Below, in pieces: positions 1 to 9,635 of a stretch of DNA of 64,000 bases (position 1 is its first letter; each line of letters opens with the position of its first letter). A model generated the notes under the pieces. The model saw nothing but the letters and a program-made list of their open reading frames with translations, had not been told where the DNA came from and searched no databases. The position numbers were made by a program, and so were the translations under genes. The DNA is from Herpetosiphon llansteffanensis (GTDB lineage: Bacteria > Chloroflexota > Chloroflexia > Chloroflexales > Herpetosiphonaceae): positions 1-64,000 of the forward strand of contig NZ_PUBZ01000011.1 in NCBI RefSeq assembly GCF_003205875.1. The letters are read 5' to 3'.

Positions 1-23
1 ATCCCTAACCCCCGACCCCCAAC

Positions 24-908
24 TTACAAATAGCGCTCGAAAAACTCGGCCACTCGTTTAACATAGGCTGGCCGATCGGCGAAATACGCGCCACAATGCG
101 GCATATCTTCAACGATCCACAGTTCTTTGGGGCCTTGGGCGGCAGCATGCAAATCGTAGGCATCGATCAGCGGAATCACGGTGTCGCCAGTGCAGTGAAT
201 AACCAGCAAAGGCCGTTGACCATAGCGAATCAAGGCCTCGATTGGCCGCACCGCTTCAAAGCGATAACCATAGCGTTGCGCTGTAATCTGGTCGGCCAAC
301 GCGCGCAAGGGACGACGGGGCAAACGTCGATTAGCAAAGGCAAAATCAACCAAATTAGCCATTTCAGCAAAGCTGCTATCGGCAACCACTGCCTTAACTG
401 CCGGTTGATCGGCGCTGCCCAACAGGCTCACAGCCGCACCCATCGAATAGCCAATTACCCCAATTTGGGCCGCTGGCATGCGCTCTTGCACATAGTTGAT
501 CGCGCCGTGCAAATCGCCAACTTCGTGGTAGGCCAACGAACAAATCGAATCATCGCTATCGCCACGCCCGCGAAAATCGAAAATTAATACATTCATGCCA
601 GCGCGCCACAAGCCCGAGCCAATGCCCAGCAACTCATCTTTGCGCCCGCGATGGCCGTGGCAGCCAATTACAACGCGCTTGCTTTCAGGCCGCGCCAGCC
701 ACCAAGCCCGAATTTGCAGGCCATCGACCGAAGCAAATCGCACTTCTTCCCAATCAACGCCAGTTTCAAACGGCGTGAAGGCAAACAATGTTTCGCGTTT
801 GAGCGCAGCGGTTGGGCCGCTCAAGCGATGGGCAGCATAGGCGGCAATGCCTGCAAGCGTACTAGCGGCGGCACTTAGGCCAGCTCCAAGCAATAATTTA
901 CGTTTCAT
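24..908 (-). CDS. alpha/beta hydrolase, membrane-anchored or exported
   Basis: A 294-aa serine hydrolase of the alpha/beta fold. The catalytic triad can be read: nucleophile elbow GYSMG (Ser155), Asp242 in TGDTVIP, His271 in MPHC. An oxyanion-region HGHRGRK lies at 84-90. The first about 25 residues form a basic-then-hydrophobic stretch (KRK, then Ala/Leu/Gly-rich), which suggests an uncleaved anchor or a signal peptide. The gene starts 2 bp after the stop of the kinase gene on the same strand, so the two are probably cotranscribed. The substrate cannot be told from sequence; esterase or peptidase-like activity is possible. Family assignment is secure, function is not. Confidence 0.85.
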   Translation of the reverse strand: MKRKLLLGAGLSAAASTLAGIAAYAAHRLSGPTAALKRETLFAFTPFETGVDWEEVRFASVDGLQIRAWWLARPESKRVVIGCHGHRGRKDELLGIGSGLWRAGMNVLIFDFRGRGDSDDSICSLAYHEVGDLHGAINYVQERMPAAQIGVIGYSMGAAVSLLGSADQPAVKAVVADSSFAEMANLVDFAFANRRLPRRPLRALADQITAQRYGYRFEAVRPIEALIRYGQRPLLVIHCTGDTVIPLIDAYDLHAAAQGPKELWIVEDMPHCGAYFADRPAYVKRVAEFFERYL

Positions 909-910
909 AC

Positions 911-2449
911 TTACTCGATACTAAAGACCATCTCAACATCGCCAATCCGAATGCGGTCGCCTGGCCGCAGATGGTGTGGTTGATAGGCGGTCATCGGCAC
1001 GCCGTTGATGCTTGTACCATTAATGCTGCCCAAATCAATTAATAAATGATGATCGCCCTGTTGCTCAATCACAGCATGGCGACGGGAAGCTACGCCACGA
1101 TCATGCTCAGCCAAATCGATCTCAGGATGATGATTTTGGGCTGGATCGCGTCGCCCAATGCGACATGGAAAATGAGTTAATGCCAATTCCCAAACCGCAC
1201 GCGGCGAGGTAATCACCAGCTTTGGCACAGCCCGCTTGATTGCAGCACCACAACCAGCGCAAAATCGGGCATTCGGCTTATTCATCCGCCCACATTGATC
1301 GCAAATTGGGCCATTGGCCTGCGGTGGCGGCGACCAAGCTGGAGTCTGGACTGGTGGAGCCCACGATGGCACTGATTGCTGTGGCACTGGTTGCGGCACA
1401 GGCTGCGCCATCGGTTGCTGATAATTTGGCTGCTGCGGCGCACCCCACGCTGGCGCAGGATTTGGATTCTGGCTGCCCCACGCTGGCGCAGGGTTTGGAT
1501 TACCCCAGGCTGGCGCTGGATTTGGATTCGGATTGCCCCACGCAGGATCAGGATTGTTAAACACTGGCGCTGGCGTTGGCATCATCGTTGGATCATCAAG
1601 CTTATCGGGCACAATAACGCCACGATCGACCGCCAACAAGGCTTGCTCAAATGAAGCCATCGTTTGAAAGCGCTTATCGCGATCCATCGCCATGGCCTTG
1701 ATAATCACCTGTTCCATCTCCGGCGTAACCGATTGATTATGTCGAATTAACGAGCCATCTTTGGGCGTTTGCAGCGGCACAGGCGGCAAGTTGGTGAGCA
1801 TATGCAGCAAGGTCGCGCCCAAAGCATAAATATCGGCGCGGGCATCAGTTTGGCCCTTGCCATACTGCTCTGGCGGCGCATAGCCTGCCGAACCCATCGC
1901 CACCGTATCTTTGCTTTTATTGGTTTTGTAAGTACGCGCCACGCCAAAATCAATCAGTTTAATAATGCCCTCAGGCGTAAGCATCACATTTGGTGGCTTC
2001 ATATCGCGGAAGATAATTGGTGGATTTTGGGTGTGCAAATAATTCAACACCCGCGCAATTTGAATCCCCCAATTGACCACATCGCGTTGAAAAAATGGCG
2101 CATTGGTTTCACGCTGCTTATCTTCAAGCGTTTTGCCTTGCACAAACTCCATCACCAGCGTCGGGCGACCAGCCTGATCAAAAGAATCGATCACTTTGGG
2201 CAAGTTTGGATGATCGAGCGTTTGCAACAATTGCGATTCTTGGTCGAAAAGCTTGCGATTTTCGGCAATCTCCTCTGGGGCAGCCTCAACTGGTGGACGC
2301 ATCTCTTTAAGTGCCCAAGTCGAGCCATCACTCATGCGCTCGCAGCGATAGACCGCGCCCATGCCGCCGCGCCCGATGAGGCCGAGAATCCGATATTGAT
2401 CACGTTGTCCTTGAACTATCGTGCCATCAGGCAGCAAATCAGCAAACAC
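911..2449 (-). CDS. Ser/Thr protein kinase with zinc ribbon and FHA domain
   Basis: A 512-aa Hanks-type kinase. N-terminal kinase domain (about 19-270): glycine loop GRGGMG, Lys48 in ALKEM, catalytic loop FRDMKPPN (Asp149; the usual HRD His is Phe), DFG at 167-169, and PPE in place of APE. A Pro/Asn/Trp repeat linker built on AWGNPNP units spans about 295-380. A four-Cys ribbon (CDQC ... CAGC, 383-400) and a C-terminal FHA domain follow (about 427-510; GRR, SRRH at 455-458, NGT). No transmembrane segment is seen, so it is a cytosolic kinase that can bind phosphothreonine partners, perhaps its own phosphosites. The hydrolase gene follows directly and may share its promoter. Confidence 0.92.
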   Translation of the reverse strand: MFADLLPDGTIVQGQRDQYRILGLIGRGGMGAVYRCERMSDGSTWALKEMRPPVEAAPEEIAENRKLFDQESQLLQTLDHPNLPKVIDSFDQAGRPTLVMEFVQGKTLEDKQRETNAPFFQRDVVNWGIQIARVLNYLHTQNPPIIFRDMKPPNVMLTPEGIIKLIDFGVARTYKTNKSKDTVAMGSAGYAPPEQYGKGQTDARADIYALGATLLHMLTNLPPVPLQTPKDGSLIRHNQSVTPEMEQVIIKAMAMDRDKRFQTMASFEQALLAVDRGVIVPDKLDDPTMMPTPAPVFNNPDPAWGNPNPNPAPAWGNPNPAPAWGSQNPNPAPAWGAPQQPNYQQPMAQPVPQPVPQQSVPSWAPPVQTPAWSPPPQANGPICDQCGRMNKPNARFCAGCGAAIKRAVPKLVITSPRAVWELALTHFPCRIGRRDPAQNHHPEIDLAEHDRGVASRRHAVIEQQGDHHLLIDLGSINGTSINGVPMTAYQPHHLRPGDRIRIGDVEMVFSIE

Positions 2450-2716
2450 AGTTTCTCCCGCCGCTACATGATTGCGTAGCTTGTATTATCAACGATTGAT
2501 ACGTCAAAAGTCAAAGGGTGGTGGCAATCATTAATCAAGAATTAAGCATTAAATTGCTCAAAAAGCATGCAAGAAATCATTTTAAATTGCACCTATATCT
2601 AAGTAAAGGCTCATGCTTAGCCCTGCTTGCGAGCCTACAACTTAACTTCCAGCATTGTGCCAAGCCACTTCAACTATACCACGCTCTTTCACTCGTTAGC
2701 TCTCTGAGGAGTTGTG
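2450..2716. other. intergenic region between kinase and cmr operon
   Basis: This divergent spacer must hold promoters for the kinase (minus) and the cmr operon (plus). It is AT-rich, without direct repeats of CRISPR type. I see no clean -35/-10 pair; a TATACC hexamer near 2675-2680 is only a weak candidate. The GAGGAG at 2706-2711 is the ribosome binding site of cmr2. Confidence 0.5.
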
Positions 2717-4537
2717 ATGACGAATTCTTTACTACTTATCTCGATTGGCCCAGTTCAAGATTTCATTGCGAGTGCACGTCGGACTCGCGACCTCTGGTTT
2801 GGTTCATGGTTGCTTAGCGAAATGGCCAAAGCGGCAGCGAAAAGTATTTATGAAACGCAGGGGAAAGAAGCACTAATCTTTCCCTATCCAACCAATCTAC
2901 CTCAAGATTTAGAGCCAAACAGTGCATTCAATGTGCCCAACAAAATTCTCGTCAAAATTAAAGACGATCCCAAAGTCCAAGCAGTTTTAGCCCACCAAGC
3001 TTTAACCACTCGTTTAAATGAGATTCGTGAGGGAGCATTCGCCAAAGTAACAGGTAGGTTTGAGCAAACACAAGCCGAAGAACAAATTGATGCCTTAGTT
3101 GAATTCAATTGGGTTTCCCTACCCTTATCAAGCGATGCTAAATATGGCGAAACCCGCAAGCAGCTTGAGCACTTGATGGCGGCGCGCAAAAATACCCGTA
3201 ACTTTGGCAAGGTAACGTGGGGTGATAACGTGCCAAAATCCTCAATCGACGGCGAACGCGAATCGGTGATTAATGAACGATTCTATCCACCTGCTGGTTT
3301 AGTCAATACCTCACCAGAATACGCCAAAATCGTTGCCAATCTCTATCGCAATTATGGAATCAACGTTGGCGAACGTTTATCAGGCGTAGATATTCTCAAA
3401 CGTCATGGTTATACGACTATAAATAGTGACCAAACTCGATTTTTAAGCACTTCGCATATGGCAGCAGGTTCATTTTTTGAACGCCTAGAACTGGTAAATA
3501 AACAATTATTTCGCAAAGCATTTAATGAATATCTCCGAAAACTTCCCTGGAGAACAAGAAAATCTGAAAGGTTAATGCATAAAGAACCCCAATCACTGCT
3601 TGGCTATTACGACGGATCACTATTATTTACTGAAAGATTCAACGATACATTAGAAGGTGATGATTTATCTGATGCCCAAAAAGCACTCGAGACATTTTAT
3701 CGAGATCTAGGAATTAAACAACGCCCCATTCCCTACTATGCCATTTTGCATGCTGATGGCGATGCGATGGGGAGTGTAATTAATTTTCAATCGGATCTAA
3801 TTAAACATCAAGCTATTTCTAAGCAACTAACGCTGTTTGCAGGAGCTGTTAAAACAATAGTTGATTCTGAATTTCAAGGAGCCTTAGTTTATTCAGGTGG
3901 CGATGATGTTTTAGCATTTTTACCATTACATACAGTGTTAGCCTGCGCAAAACAATTAGCTACTACATTTGCAGAGTTGCTAGGTGAATTTAAAAATGAA
4001 GAAGGATGTTCGCCAACGCTCTCGGTTGGCATTGCAATTGTTCACCACTTGGAGCCATTATCCGATGCCTTGGAGTTGGCACGCGCCGCCGAGAAAAAAG
4101 CCAAAGGTATTGCAGGCAAAAATGCGCTGGCTATCAACCTGAGCAAACGTGGCGGCGCAGACAGAATTATCGCAGGATCATGGGTTAATGCTGAGGGAAA
4201 ACTTCCGCTCTATGAACGGCTCAAAAAGTTAATTGAATGGCATCAAGTAGATCAGATTCCTCTTGGCTTTGCTTTTGAACTGCATGATTTATCCATCCGA
4301 TTAAAAGACTTGCCTGCCGAAATTTTTCGCGCCGAAGCCAAACGAATTATCGAGCGCAAACATACCAGCAACGGGGTAAAAGTTGCTGATGGGATTGCTG
4401 AACAATTACTTAAAATAGTTAATGATTTATTGGAAGATGAAAATACCAAGCCGCATTCCATTATTCAGCAATTTGCTGATGAAGTAATTATTGCGGAATT
4501 TATTGACAAAGCCAACAAATTGACTACAGGCGAATAA
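2717..4537 (+). CDS. cmr2: type III-B CRISPR Cas10 subunit Cmr2
   Basis: A 606-aa Cas10-family large subunit of the Cmr complex. It opens with the typical Cmr2 N-terminus (SIGPVQDFIASARRTRDLW). A palm motif HADGDAMG lies at 345-352 and the cyclase motif GGDD at 394-397, so synthesis of cyclic oligoadenylate from ATP is expected on target RNA binding. There is no HD nuclease motif, and the protein is much shorter than HD-containing Cas10 proteins, so direct ssDNA cleavage is unlikely. I chose the ATG at 2717 over the GTG at 2714 because GAGGAG (2706-2711) then sits at proper spacing. First gene of an operon running to csx15. Confidence 0.96.
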   Translation: MTNSLLLISIGPVQDFIASARRTRDLWFGSWLLSEMAKAAAKSIYETQGKEALIFPYPTNLPQDLEPNSAFNVPNKILVKIKDDPKVQAVLAHQALTTRLNEIREGAFAKVTGRFEQTQAEEQIDALVEFNWVSLPLSSDAKYGETRKQLEHLMAARKNTRNFGKVTWGDNVPKSSIDGERESVINERFYPPAGLVNTSPEYAKIVANLYRNYGINVGERLSGVDILKRHGYTTINSDQTRFLSTSHMAAGSFFERLELVNKQLFRKAFNEYLRKLPWRTRKSERLMHKEPQSLLGYYDGSLLFTERFNDTLEGDDLSDAQKALETFYRDLGIKQRPIPYYAILHADGDAMGSVINFQSDLIKHQAISKQLTLFAGAVKTIVDSEFQGALVYSGGDDVLAFLPLHTVLACAKQLATTFAELLGEFKNEEGCSPTLSVGIAIVHHLEPLSDALELARAAEKKAKGIAGKNALAINLSKRGGADRIIAGSWVNAEGKLPLYERLKKLIEWHQVDQIPLGFAFELHDLSIRLKDLPAEIFRAEAKRIIERKHTSNGVKVADGIAEQLLKIVNDLLEDENTKPHSIIQQFADEVIIAEFIDKANKLTTGE

Positions 4538-4571
4538 TATTCGGATCAACAGGATTTCAAGGAGTTAATTG

Positions 4572-5969
4572 ATGTCACGAAATAAACAACGTCGTGGTTC
4601 ATCCACAAGAAACCAAGAATCAGAGTCATCAAAACCCAGCACTGGTCAATGGCTGATCGAGCCACGCGACCCGTTGATTGTGCGCGATGGCCGACCATTT
4701 AACAACACGCCTGGAGCACGCGCTTATACCCAGTCGTTTCCGCCGCCATCGGTTTTAGCAGGGGTTATTCGTACCCAAGCCGGAAAAAATGACCGTGGTG
4801 AATTTAATTTATCCAAAATAGAACTTGTTAAGCAAATACAAATTTATGGGCCTTTATTATTCAAATTACCCAATCCAAATCAAGCAAAAGATGAGCCTGA
4901 ATTCCTATGCCCTGCACCTGCTGATGCATTGTTATTTGAGCCTGATGTCAAAACCGCAGCCCAAGCAACAGACGATCAACTATCAAAACCTGCGACTGAA
5001 TCATGGCTCCGCCGATTAGTGCCAATTCAGGCTCATACTGGGTTTAGCAGCGATTTCGATGAACTTGGCTTGGTTGGTTTAGTCGAGGCCGATCCGCGTA
5101 AGCCTGCCAAAGAGCAACCTCAATTTTGGTATTGGAAGTATTTTCTGCAATGGTTGCACCATCCAGAAGGGTTGATTGATCAAACCCAAACTTGCTCTGT
5201 TCAAAAAAGCACTGATTTGGGCATTAAAGGCTTGTCAATTGATCAACGGACGCATACCCAAATTGATCCTAATCGTCAGAGCGCTGAAGATGGTCGCTTA
5301 TTTCAAACTCGCGGGCTAACTTTTACCCAAGCGAATGATGGTCAACTTGCCGAGGCCCAACGCCTAGCGTTATTCGTCAAAGCCGATTACAACCAAACCC
5401 AGCTTGCAGTCCCAGCAATCAAGCTAGCACCACTTGGCGGTGAACGCCGTTTGGCTACTTGGCATAACGTTCCAACAACCAATTGTTCTCCCTATGATCA
5501 AGCAACAATCGATGAAATTGCTACAAAAATTGGGCAAACAGGATTTTGTCGCCTGATTTTGCTCACCCCAGCGATGTTTAGCGAAGGCTATCGACCAACG
5601 TGGCTATGCCGTGATGTTGATGGCGTACAGCCAAAACTTGAGGCAATTGCAATCAAACGCGCTCAAGTTATTTCAGGCTGGGATTTAGCAATTCGTAAGG
5701 CCAAACCAACTCGCCGCCTAGCTCCCGCTGGCACGGTCTTTTTTCTAGATTTAGATGGGACTTCAACAGCAATTGAAACTTGGGTTCGCAAGCTTTGGAT
5801 GCAATGCATTAGTGATGATGTACCGAAACCAAATGGATCTGCCAATACAGATAACCAAGAAAAAGAAGTGCATCCAGAGCAAGATCGCCGCGATGGCTTT
5901 GGCTTGGCTGTATTTGGAACTTGGGATGGTGAATTTGTTAAACTTAAGGAGCTATTCGATGAATCGTAA
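4572..5969 (+). CDS. cmr3: type III-B CRISPR protein Cmr3 (Cas5 group)
   Basis: A 465-aa RAMP protein. After a basic, Ser-rich N-terminal tail of about 25 residues comes the Cmr3 signature WLIEPRDPLIVRDGRPF, followed by a Pro-rich segment and SVLAGVIRT. A glycine-rich stretch near the C-terminus (DGFGLAVFGTWDG) fits the RAMP fold. In the family this subunit caps the backbone and holds the 5' handle of the crRNA next to Cmr2. GGAG at 4561-4564 favours the ATG at 4572 over the TTG at 4569. It lies 34 bp after cmr2 and its last 11 bp overlap cmr1. Confidence 0.93.
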   Translation: MSRNKQRRGSSTRNQESESSKPSTGQWLIEPRDPLIVRDGRPFNNTPGARAYTQSFPPPSVLAGVIRTQAGKNDRGEFNLSKIELVKQIQIYGPLLFKLPNPNQAKDEPEFLCPAPADALLFEPDVKTAAQATDDQLSKPATESWLRRLVPIQAHTGFSSDFDELGLVGLVEADPRKPAKEQPQFWYWKYFLQWLHHPEGLIDQTQTCSVQKSTDLGIKGLSIDQRTHTQIDPNRQSAEDGRLFQTRGLTFTQANDGQLAEAQRLALFVKADYNQTQLAVPAIKLAPLGGERRLATWHNVPTTNCSPYDQATIDEIATKIGQTGFCRLILLTPAMFSEGYRPTWLCRDVDGVQPKLEAIAIKRAQVISGWDLAIRKAKPTRRLAPAGTVFFLDLDGTSTAIETWVRKLWMQCISDDVPKPNGSANTDNQEKEVHPEQDRRDGFGLAVFGTWDGEFVKLKELFDES

Positions 5970-7389
5970 ACCAACTATTTCCGCACCAGATCCTATAGAG
6001 TATCAAGCGCCAAGCGAATTTACCGTTGGCGCACACACCTATATCACCGAAACCCGCAGCTACAAGCTGATCACTCCATTATTTGGTGGTGGCGTTAAGG
6101 CTGGTGTAAACGATCCAATCACACCAATTCGCGCTAGTGGGATTCGTGGCCAGCTCCGCTTTTGGTGGCGGGCGATTCGTGGTGGTGGTTATAGCACCAT
6201 CGATGAATTACGTGCAAAAGAAGCCGAGATTTGGGGTAGTGCCAGCTCGAATAGTGATTCCATCGAATATCAACACCTTTTAAGATCTGTACAAATTAAC
6301 GTTACTGAGGTTATTCACAGCCAAAACAGGGAAGGAAAGTATCAAATTACTCCGTATAAAGTTATCCCAACCAATCAAGACCCTAATAAATTCATGCCCA
6401 GATTTAATCAAAAAACGCCCATCCCTGTCCCTGAATATGCCACATTTCCTCTACAACCAACAACCGATGAAGCACAAGAGATTGGAGAAACAGGTAATTA
6501 TGATCAAATTAAAAACCTTACCCATAACATCCATTTCGATTTAGAGATTACATATCACAAATGTTTTGAACTTGAAATTCTAGCAGCATTGTGGGCTTGG
6601 GAAATGTTTGGCGGCGTTGGTGGTCGTACACGACGTGGATTTGGTTCAATCACCCGAATTGACGGTAGTGAGAAACCGTCATCTGTAGAATCAGCTGAAG
6701 GTTGGTTAAAAGAGAAGATCGATGGTTATGCTTTAAAAACCTCCGAATGGATCGAGTATGTACCAAATATTGTTGAAAGTTTTCGTAATAATCAAGTCTT
6801 TTTATCTAAAGAGAAATCATTCGATATAAATATATGGATTTCATTAATTGATAAATTGAAGAAATTCCGACATCAACGAATTCAGGATGGAAGAAAATTT
6901 GGTAGAAACTATTGGCCTGAGCCAGATTATATACGGAGAATTACTAAGAAAAGATCGTTTACTCATAAAAAAGATATTGTTACAATTAGTAAATTCCCAC
7001 GTGCTACCTTTGGTTTACCAATAATATTTCACTTTGGAACAAATGGCGATCCTGATGATACAACATTAAATCCTAAAGATTTTGAACGATTTTCAAGTCC
7101 TTTAATCATAAAAATAATTCAATGTGCTGATAAAAGTTATCTTGGAATTGTCTTAGTTTTGAGCAAAACTAGAGTTCCTAACCAATTAAAGTTAACACAA
7201 GGAACTCAAGAGCTTGCAGATCCAGACAATAATACCAAGACATTTCAACAAAGGTTAACTATTAACGAGGCAACACAAATTAAAAAAATTGAAAATAATC
7301 AAGCAGCAGGTTCATTGCTAAATCACCAAACCGATATCCTTGAAGCATTTTTAGCCTATCTTAAGGAAAAGATGCCGAAAGAAAAATAA
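5959..7389 (+). CDS. cmr1: type III-B CRISPR protein Cmr1 (Cas7 group)
   Basis: A 476-aa RAMP protein that caps the Cmr backbone at the crRNA 3' end. Signature: YKLITPLFGGGVKAGVNDP followed by IRASGIRGQLRFWWRA, and later FGGVGGRTRRGFGS, the glycine-rich RAMP loop. The reading frame is open far upstream (to 5755), but those residues lie over cmr3 and do not look like a RAMP; AAGGAG at 5945-5950 sits before the ATG at 5959, which overlaps the cmr3 end and implies translational coupling. The second half is markedly more AT-rich and Lys/Asn-rich than the first and poorly conserved to my eye. Confidence 0.93.
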   Translation: MNRKPTISAPDPIEYQAPSEFTVGAHTYITETRSYKLITPLFGGGVKAGVNDPITPIRASGIRGQLRFWWRAIRGGGYSTIDELRAKEAEIWGSASSNSDSIEYQHLLRSVQINVTEVIHSQNREGKYQITPYKVIPTNQDPNKFMPRFNQKTPIPVPEYATFPLQPTTDEAQEIGETGNYDQIKNLTHNIHFDLEITYHKCFELEILAALWAWEMFGGVGGRTRRGFGSITRIDGSEKPSSVESAEGWLKEKIDGYALKTSEWIEYVPNIVESFRNNQVFLSKEKSFDINIWISLIDKLKKFRHQRIQDGRKFGRNYWPEPDYIRRITKKRSFTHKKDIVTISKFPRATFGLPIIFHFGTNGDPDDTTLNPKDFERFSSPLIIKIIQCADKSYLGIVLVLSKTRVPNQLKLTQGTQELADPDNNTKTFQQRLTINEATQIKKIENNQAAGSLLNHQTDILEAFLAYLKEKMPKEK

Positions 7390-7433
7390 TTACTATCCTT
7401 CAAAAATTCTTACTTAAATTAGGAGCATAAATC

Positions 7434-8315
7434 ATGAATCTCACCAAACTTGTTTTTGTCCATGCCCTTTCACCACTTCATGCTGGCACTGGCCAAGGCG
7501 CTGGGGTCATCGATTTGCCGATTGCCCGCGAAAAAGCCACCAACTTGCCCTATTTGCCAGGTTCATCACTCAAAGGCCCGTTGCGTGATCGTGCGACTGA
7601 TATACTGGAAAATAATGTAACACACCGAATTTTTGGGCATTCAGAAGCTGAGAATTTGACCATGGGAGCGGTGCAATTCTCCGATTTACATCTGCTTTGT
7701 CTGCCTGTGCGCAGCTTGTATGGCACGTTCGCATGGGTTAGCTCGCCCTACATTCTCAATCGATTTGCGCGCGGGTTAGCCGATACTAATCATTCTCAGC
7801 TGAGAGAGTTAGCGCCTATCCAGCTTGATGAAGCAACTCAATGTCTTGTAACCCAAAAATCAAGTCTCACTGCAAATACCAAAGTGTATCTTGAAGATCT
7901 TGATTTTATTGCAAAAGATCGACCTGAAGTTAATCAATGGGGATCATTCATCGCTAAGAATCTTTTTGACTCAAATAAAAAAGACGAAAAATATTGGAAC
8001 GACCTTTTTCTGCAACGCCTGTGCATCGTTCATGATAATGTTTTGAGCTTTTTACTCAACACTGCAACTGAAATAACCGCCCGCATTAGCCTTGATGATA
8101 ATAAAAAAACTGTTAAGCAAGGCGCTTTATGGTATGAAGAAGCATTGCCAGCAGAATCGATTTTGACTGGTTTGATGTTGATTGCGCCGCCAAAAGCAAA
8201 CCAAACATATTTGGATGCAATGGCCAGCGATCTTGAGAAGCTTTGCGAAAAACCAATTCAGCTTGGCGGCAAAGCAACCGTCGGGCGCGGTATTTGTCGC
8301 GTAATTGTGAAATAG
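7434..8315 (+). CDS. cmr4: type III-B CRISPR backbone RNase Cmr4 (Cas7)
   Basis: A 293-aa Cas7-family subunit that forms the repeating backbone of the Cmr complex and cuts target RNA at 6-nt intervals. The family motif is clear: HAGTGQGAGVIDLPIAR, with Asp27 matching the catalytic Asp of known Cmr4 proteins, then LPGSSLKGPLR, and a C-terminal LGGKATVGRGICR glycine loop. RNase activity is therefore expected to be intact. It follows cmr1 by 44 bp, with an AGGAG before the ATG. Confidence 0.95.
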   Translation: MNLTKLVFVHALSPLHAGTGQGAGVIDLPIAREKATNLPYLPGSSLKGPLRDRATDILENNVTHRIFGHSEAENLTMGAVQFSDLHLLCLPVRSLYGTFAWVSSPYILNRFARGLADTNHSQLRELAPIQLDEATQCLVTQKSSLTANTKVYLEDLDFIAKDRPEVNQWGSFIAKNLFDSNKKDEKYWNDLFLQRLCIVHDNVLSFLLNTATEITARISLDDNKKTVKQGALWYEEALPAESILTGLMLIAPPKANQTYLDAMASDLEKLCEKPIQLGGKATVGRGICRVIVK

Positions 8316-8325
8316 GAGCAATAGC

Positions 8326-8751
8326 ATGAGTAATTCAGTTTTTCAAACCCGCGATCAGAAATTTGCATCAGTAATTTATCAACAAATTCAAGAAATTAAG
8401 CAACAACCTGTAGCTAATCAGAAACGTTATGGTGTAATAGCCCATCAATTACCTATATTAATTAGAACTGCTGGTCTTGCTCAAACTTTAGTATTTATTA
8501 GTTCAAGGAGTAAGAAAAAGGAAACTGGCAAAGAAGATGAATTTAGTTTATTCCTAAGTCATCTTACAAAAACAATAAATCTAGATACGCCAGATATCGT
8601 TCAATATACCATTCAGGTAGATCTATCAAGTTATATGTACATAACACAACAGTTGCTTGATGCGTTGTTATGGTATAAACGCTTTGCCCAAAGCATACTT
8701 GGGGTTGATCCAACCGATCAACTCGATGAAAAGCAGGGAGATGAAGAATGA
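8326..8751 (+). CDS. cmr5: type III-B CRISPR small subunit Cmr5 (Cas11)
   Basis: A 141-aa, mostly helical protein. The N-terminus (TRDQKFASVIYQQI) and the pattern YGVIAHQLPILIRTAGLAQTL are typical of Cmr5. Copies of this subunit line the inner filament of the complex next to the crRNA-target duplex. It sits 10 bp after cmr4 with GGAG before the ATG, and overlaps the start of cmr6 by 4 bp (ATGA). At 141 aa it is in the usual range, with an acidic tail. Confidence 0.9.
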   Translation: MSNSVFQTRDQKFASVIYQQIQEIKQQPVANQKRYGVIAHQLPILIRTAGLAQTLVFISSRSKKKETGKEDEFSLFLSHLTKTINLDTPDIVQYTIQVDLSSYMYITQQLLDALLWYKRFAQSILGVDPTDQLDEKQGDEE

Positions 8752-9611
8752 GAAGTAGTTTAAAGATTAAATATGAGCACCTTTCAATCGAAAATAAGCC
8801 TATTGATTGTAATGCAGGCTTATGGCTTGATCGGTATTTGCCCCAACAAGACGGAAAATCTTCAATTAAACCTGATGAATGCACATCGGATAATCCATTA
8901 ACTGAACATTTTTGTAGAGTTGCCAACATCGCCAATAAACAAGACCAAACTGGAATCTATGAACGGTTTTTTAAGCGCTGGAAGGCTAGTTTACGCGCCA
9001 TAGATGGAATTTGTTTGCTAGAAGCAACCGTACTTGGCCGGATGGTGGTTGGGCTAGGGGCCGAAAGTGTGCTCGAAAACTCAATTGCTTTGCAGCACAC
9101 CTATGGCATGCCTTACATTCCAGGCAGCGCCTTGAAGGGATTGGCATCAAGTTTTGCTCACCAACGCCTTGGCCAAGGAGCTGCCAATGCTGATAGCCTC
9201 AACGATTGGGCGAAGGGTGGCAAATTTCATCGCGAATTATTTGGCACAACCGAGCTAAGTGGCTGTGTAAGCTTTTACGATGCCTTGTATATTCCCAACT
9301 CTGCCAAAGAACATGGCGGCCCCTTGCATCCTGATGTGATTACGGTGCATCATCCTGAGTATTATCAAGGCAAGAAAAAGCTTAATCCCGGTAATGATGA
9401 GGCCCAAAGTATTCCGCCAGCCGATTGGGATAGCCCGACAATTATTTCGTTTCTCAGTGCCACAGGTAAATATTTGGTAGCACTCAGCGGAGCAGAAGGT
9501 TGGCGTGATGCCGCCCGAACTATCCTAGCCAATGGCCTCACGCATATGGGTGTTGGCGCAAAAACCTCAAGTGGCTATGGACGGATGAAACTTGCAGACT
9601 ATCAAGGTTAA
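8748..9611 (+). CDS. cmr6: type III-B CRISPR protein Cmr6 (Cas7 group)
   Basis: A 287-aa RAMP subunit of the Cmr backbone. Features: NAGLWLDRYLP near the N-terminus, VVGLGAESVLENSIALQHTYG followed by PGSALKGLA, and a C-terminal GVGAKTSSGYGR glycine loop, all typical of Cmr6. Translation probably couples to cmr5 through the 4-bp overlap. This gene completes the set of six Cmr subunits, so the effector complex is predicted to be whole. Confidence 0.93.
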   Translation: MRSSLKIKYEHLSIENKPIDCNAGLWLDRYLPQQDGKSSIKPDECTSDNPLTEHFCRVANIANKQDQTGIYERFFKRWKASLRAIDGICLLEATVLGRMVVGLGAESVLENSIALQHTYGMPYIPGSALKGLASSFAHQRLGQGAANADSLNDWAKGGKFHRELFGTTELSGCVSFYDALYIPNSAKEHGGPLHPDVITVHHPEYYQGKKKLNPGNDEAQSIPPADWDSPTIISFLSATGKYLVALSGAEGWRDAARTILANGLTHMGVGAKTSSGYGRMKLADYQG

Positions 9612-9635
9612 TTAGGTTATTGAAAGGAATCAATC

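Noticed and set aside
1769-2479. 236-codon plus-strand frame
   Set aside because: Antisense to the kinase catalytic domain, which carries all expected motifs.
2640-2690. Promoter of the cmr operon (TATACC box)
   Set aside because: No -35 hexamer at acceptable spacing, so not listed as a promoter.
5755-5958. Upstream extension of cmr1
   Set aside because: These codons overlap cmr3 in another frame; the ribosome site and RAMP start fit ATG 5959.
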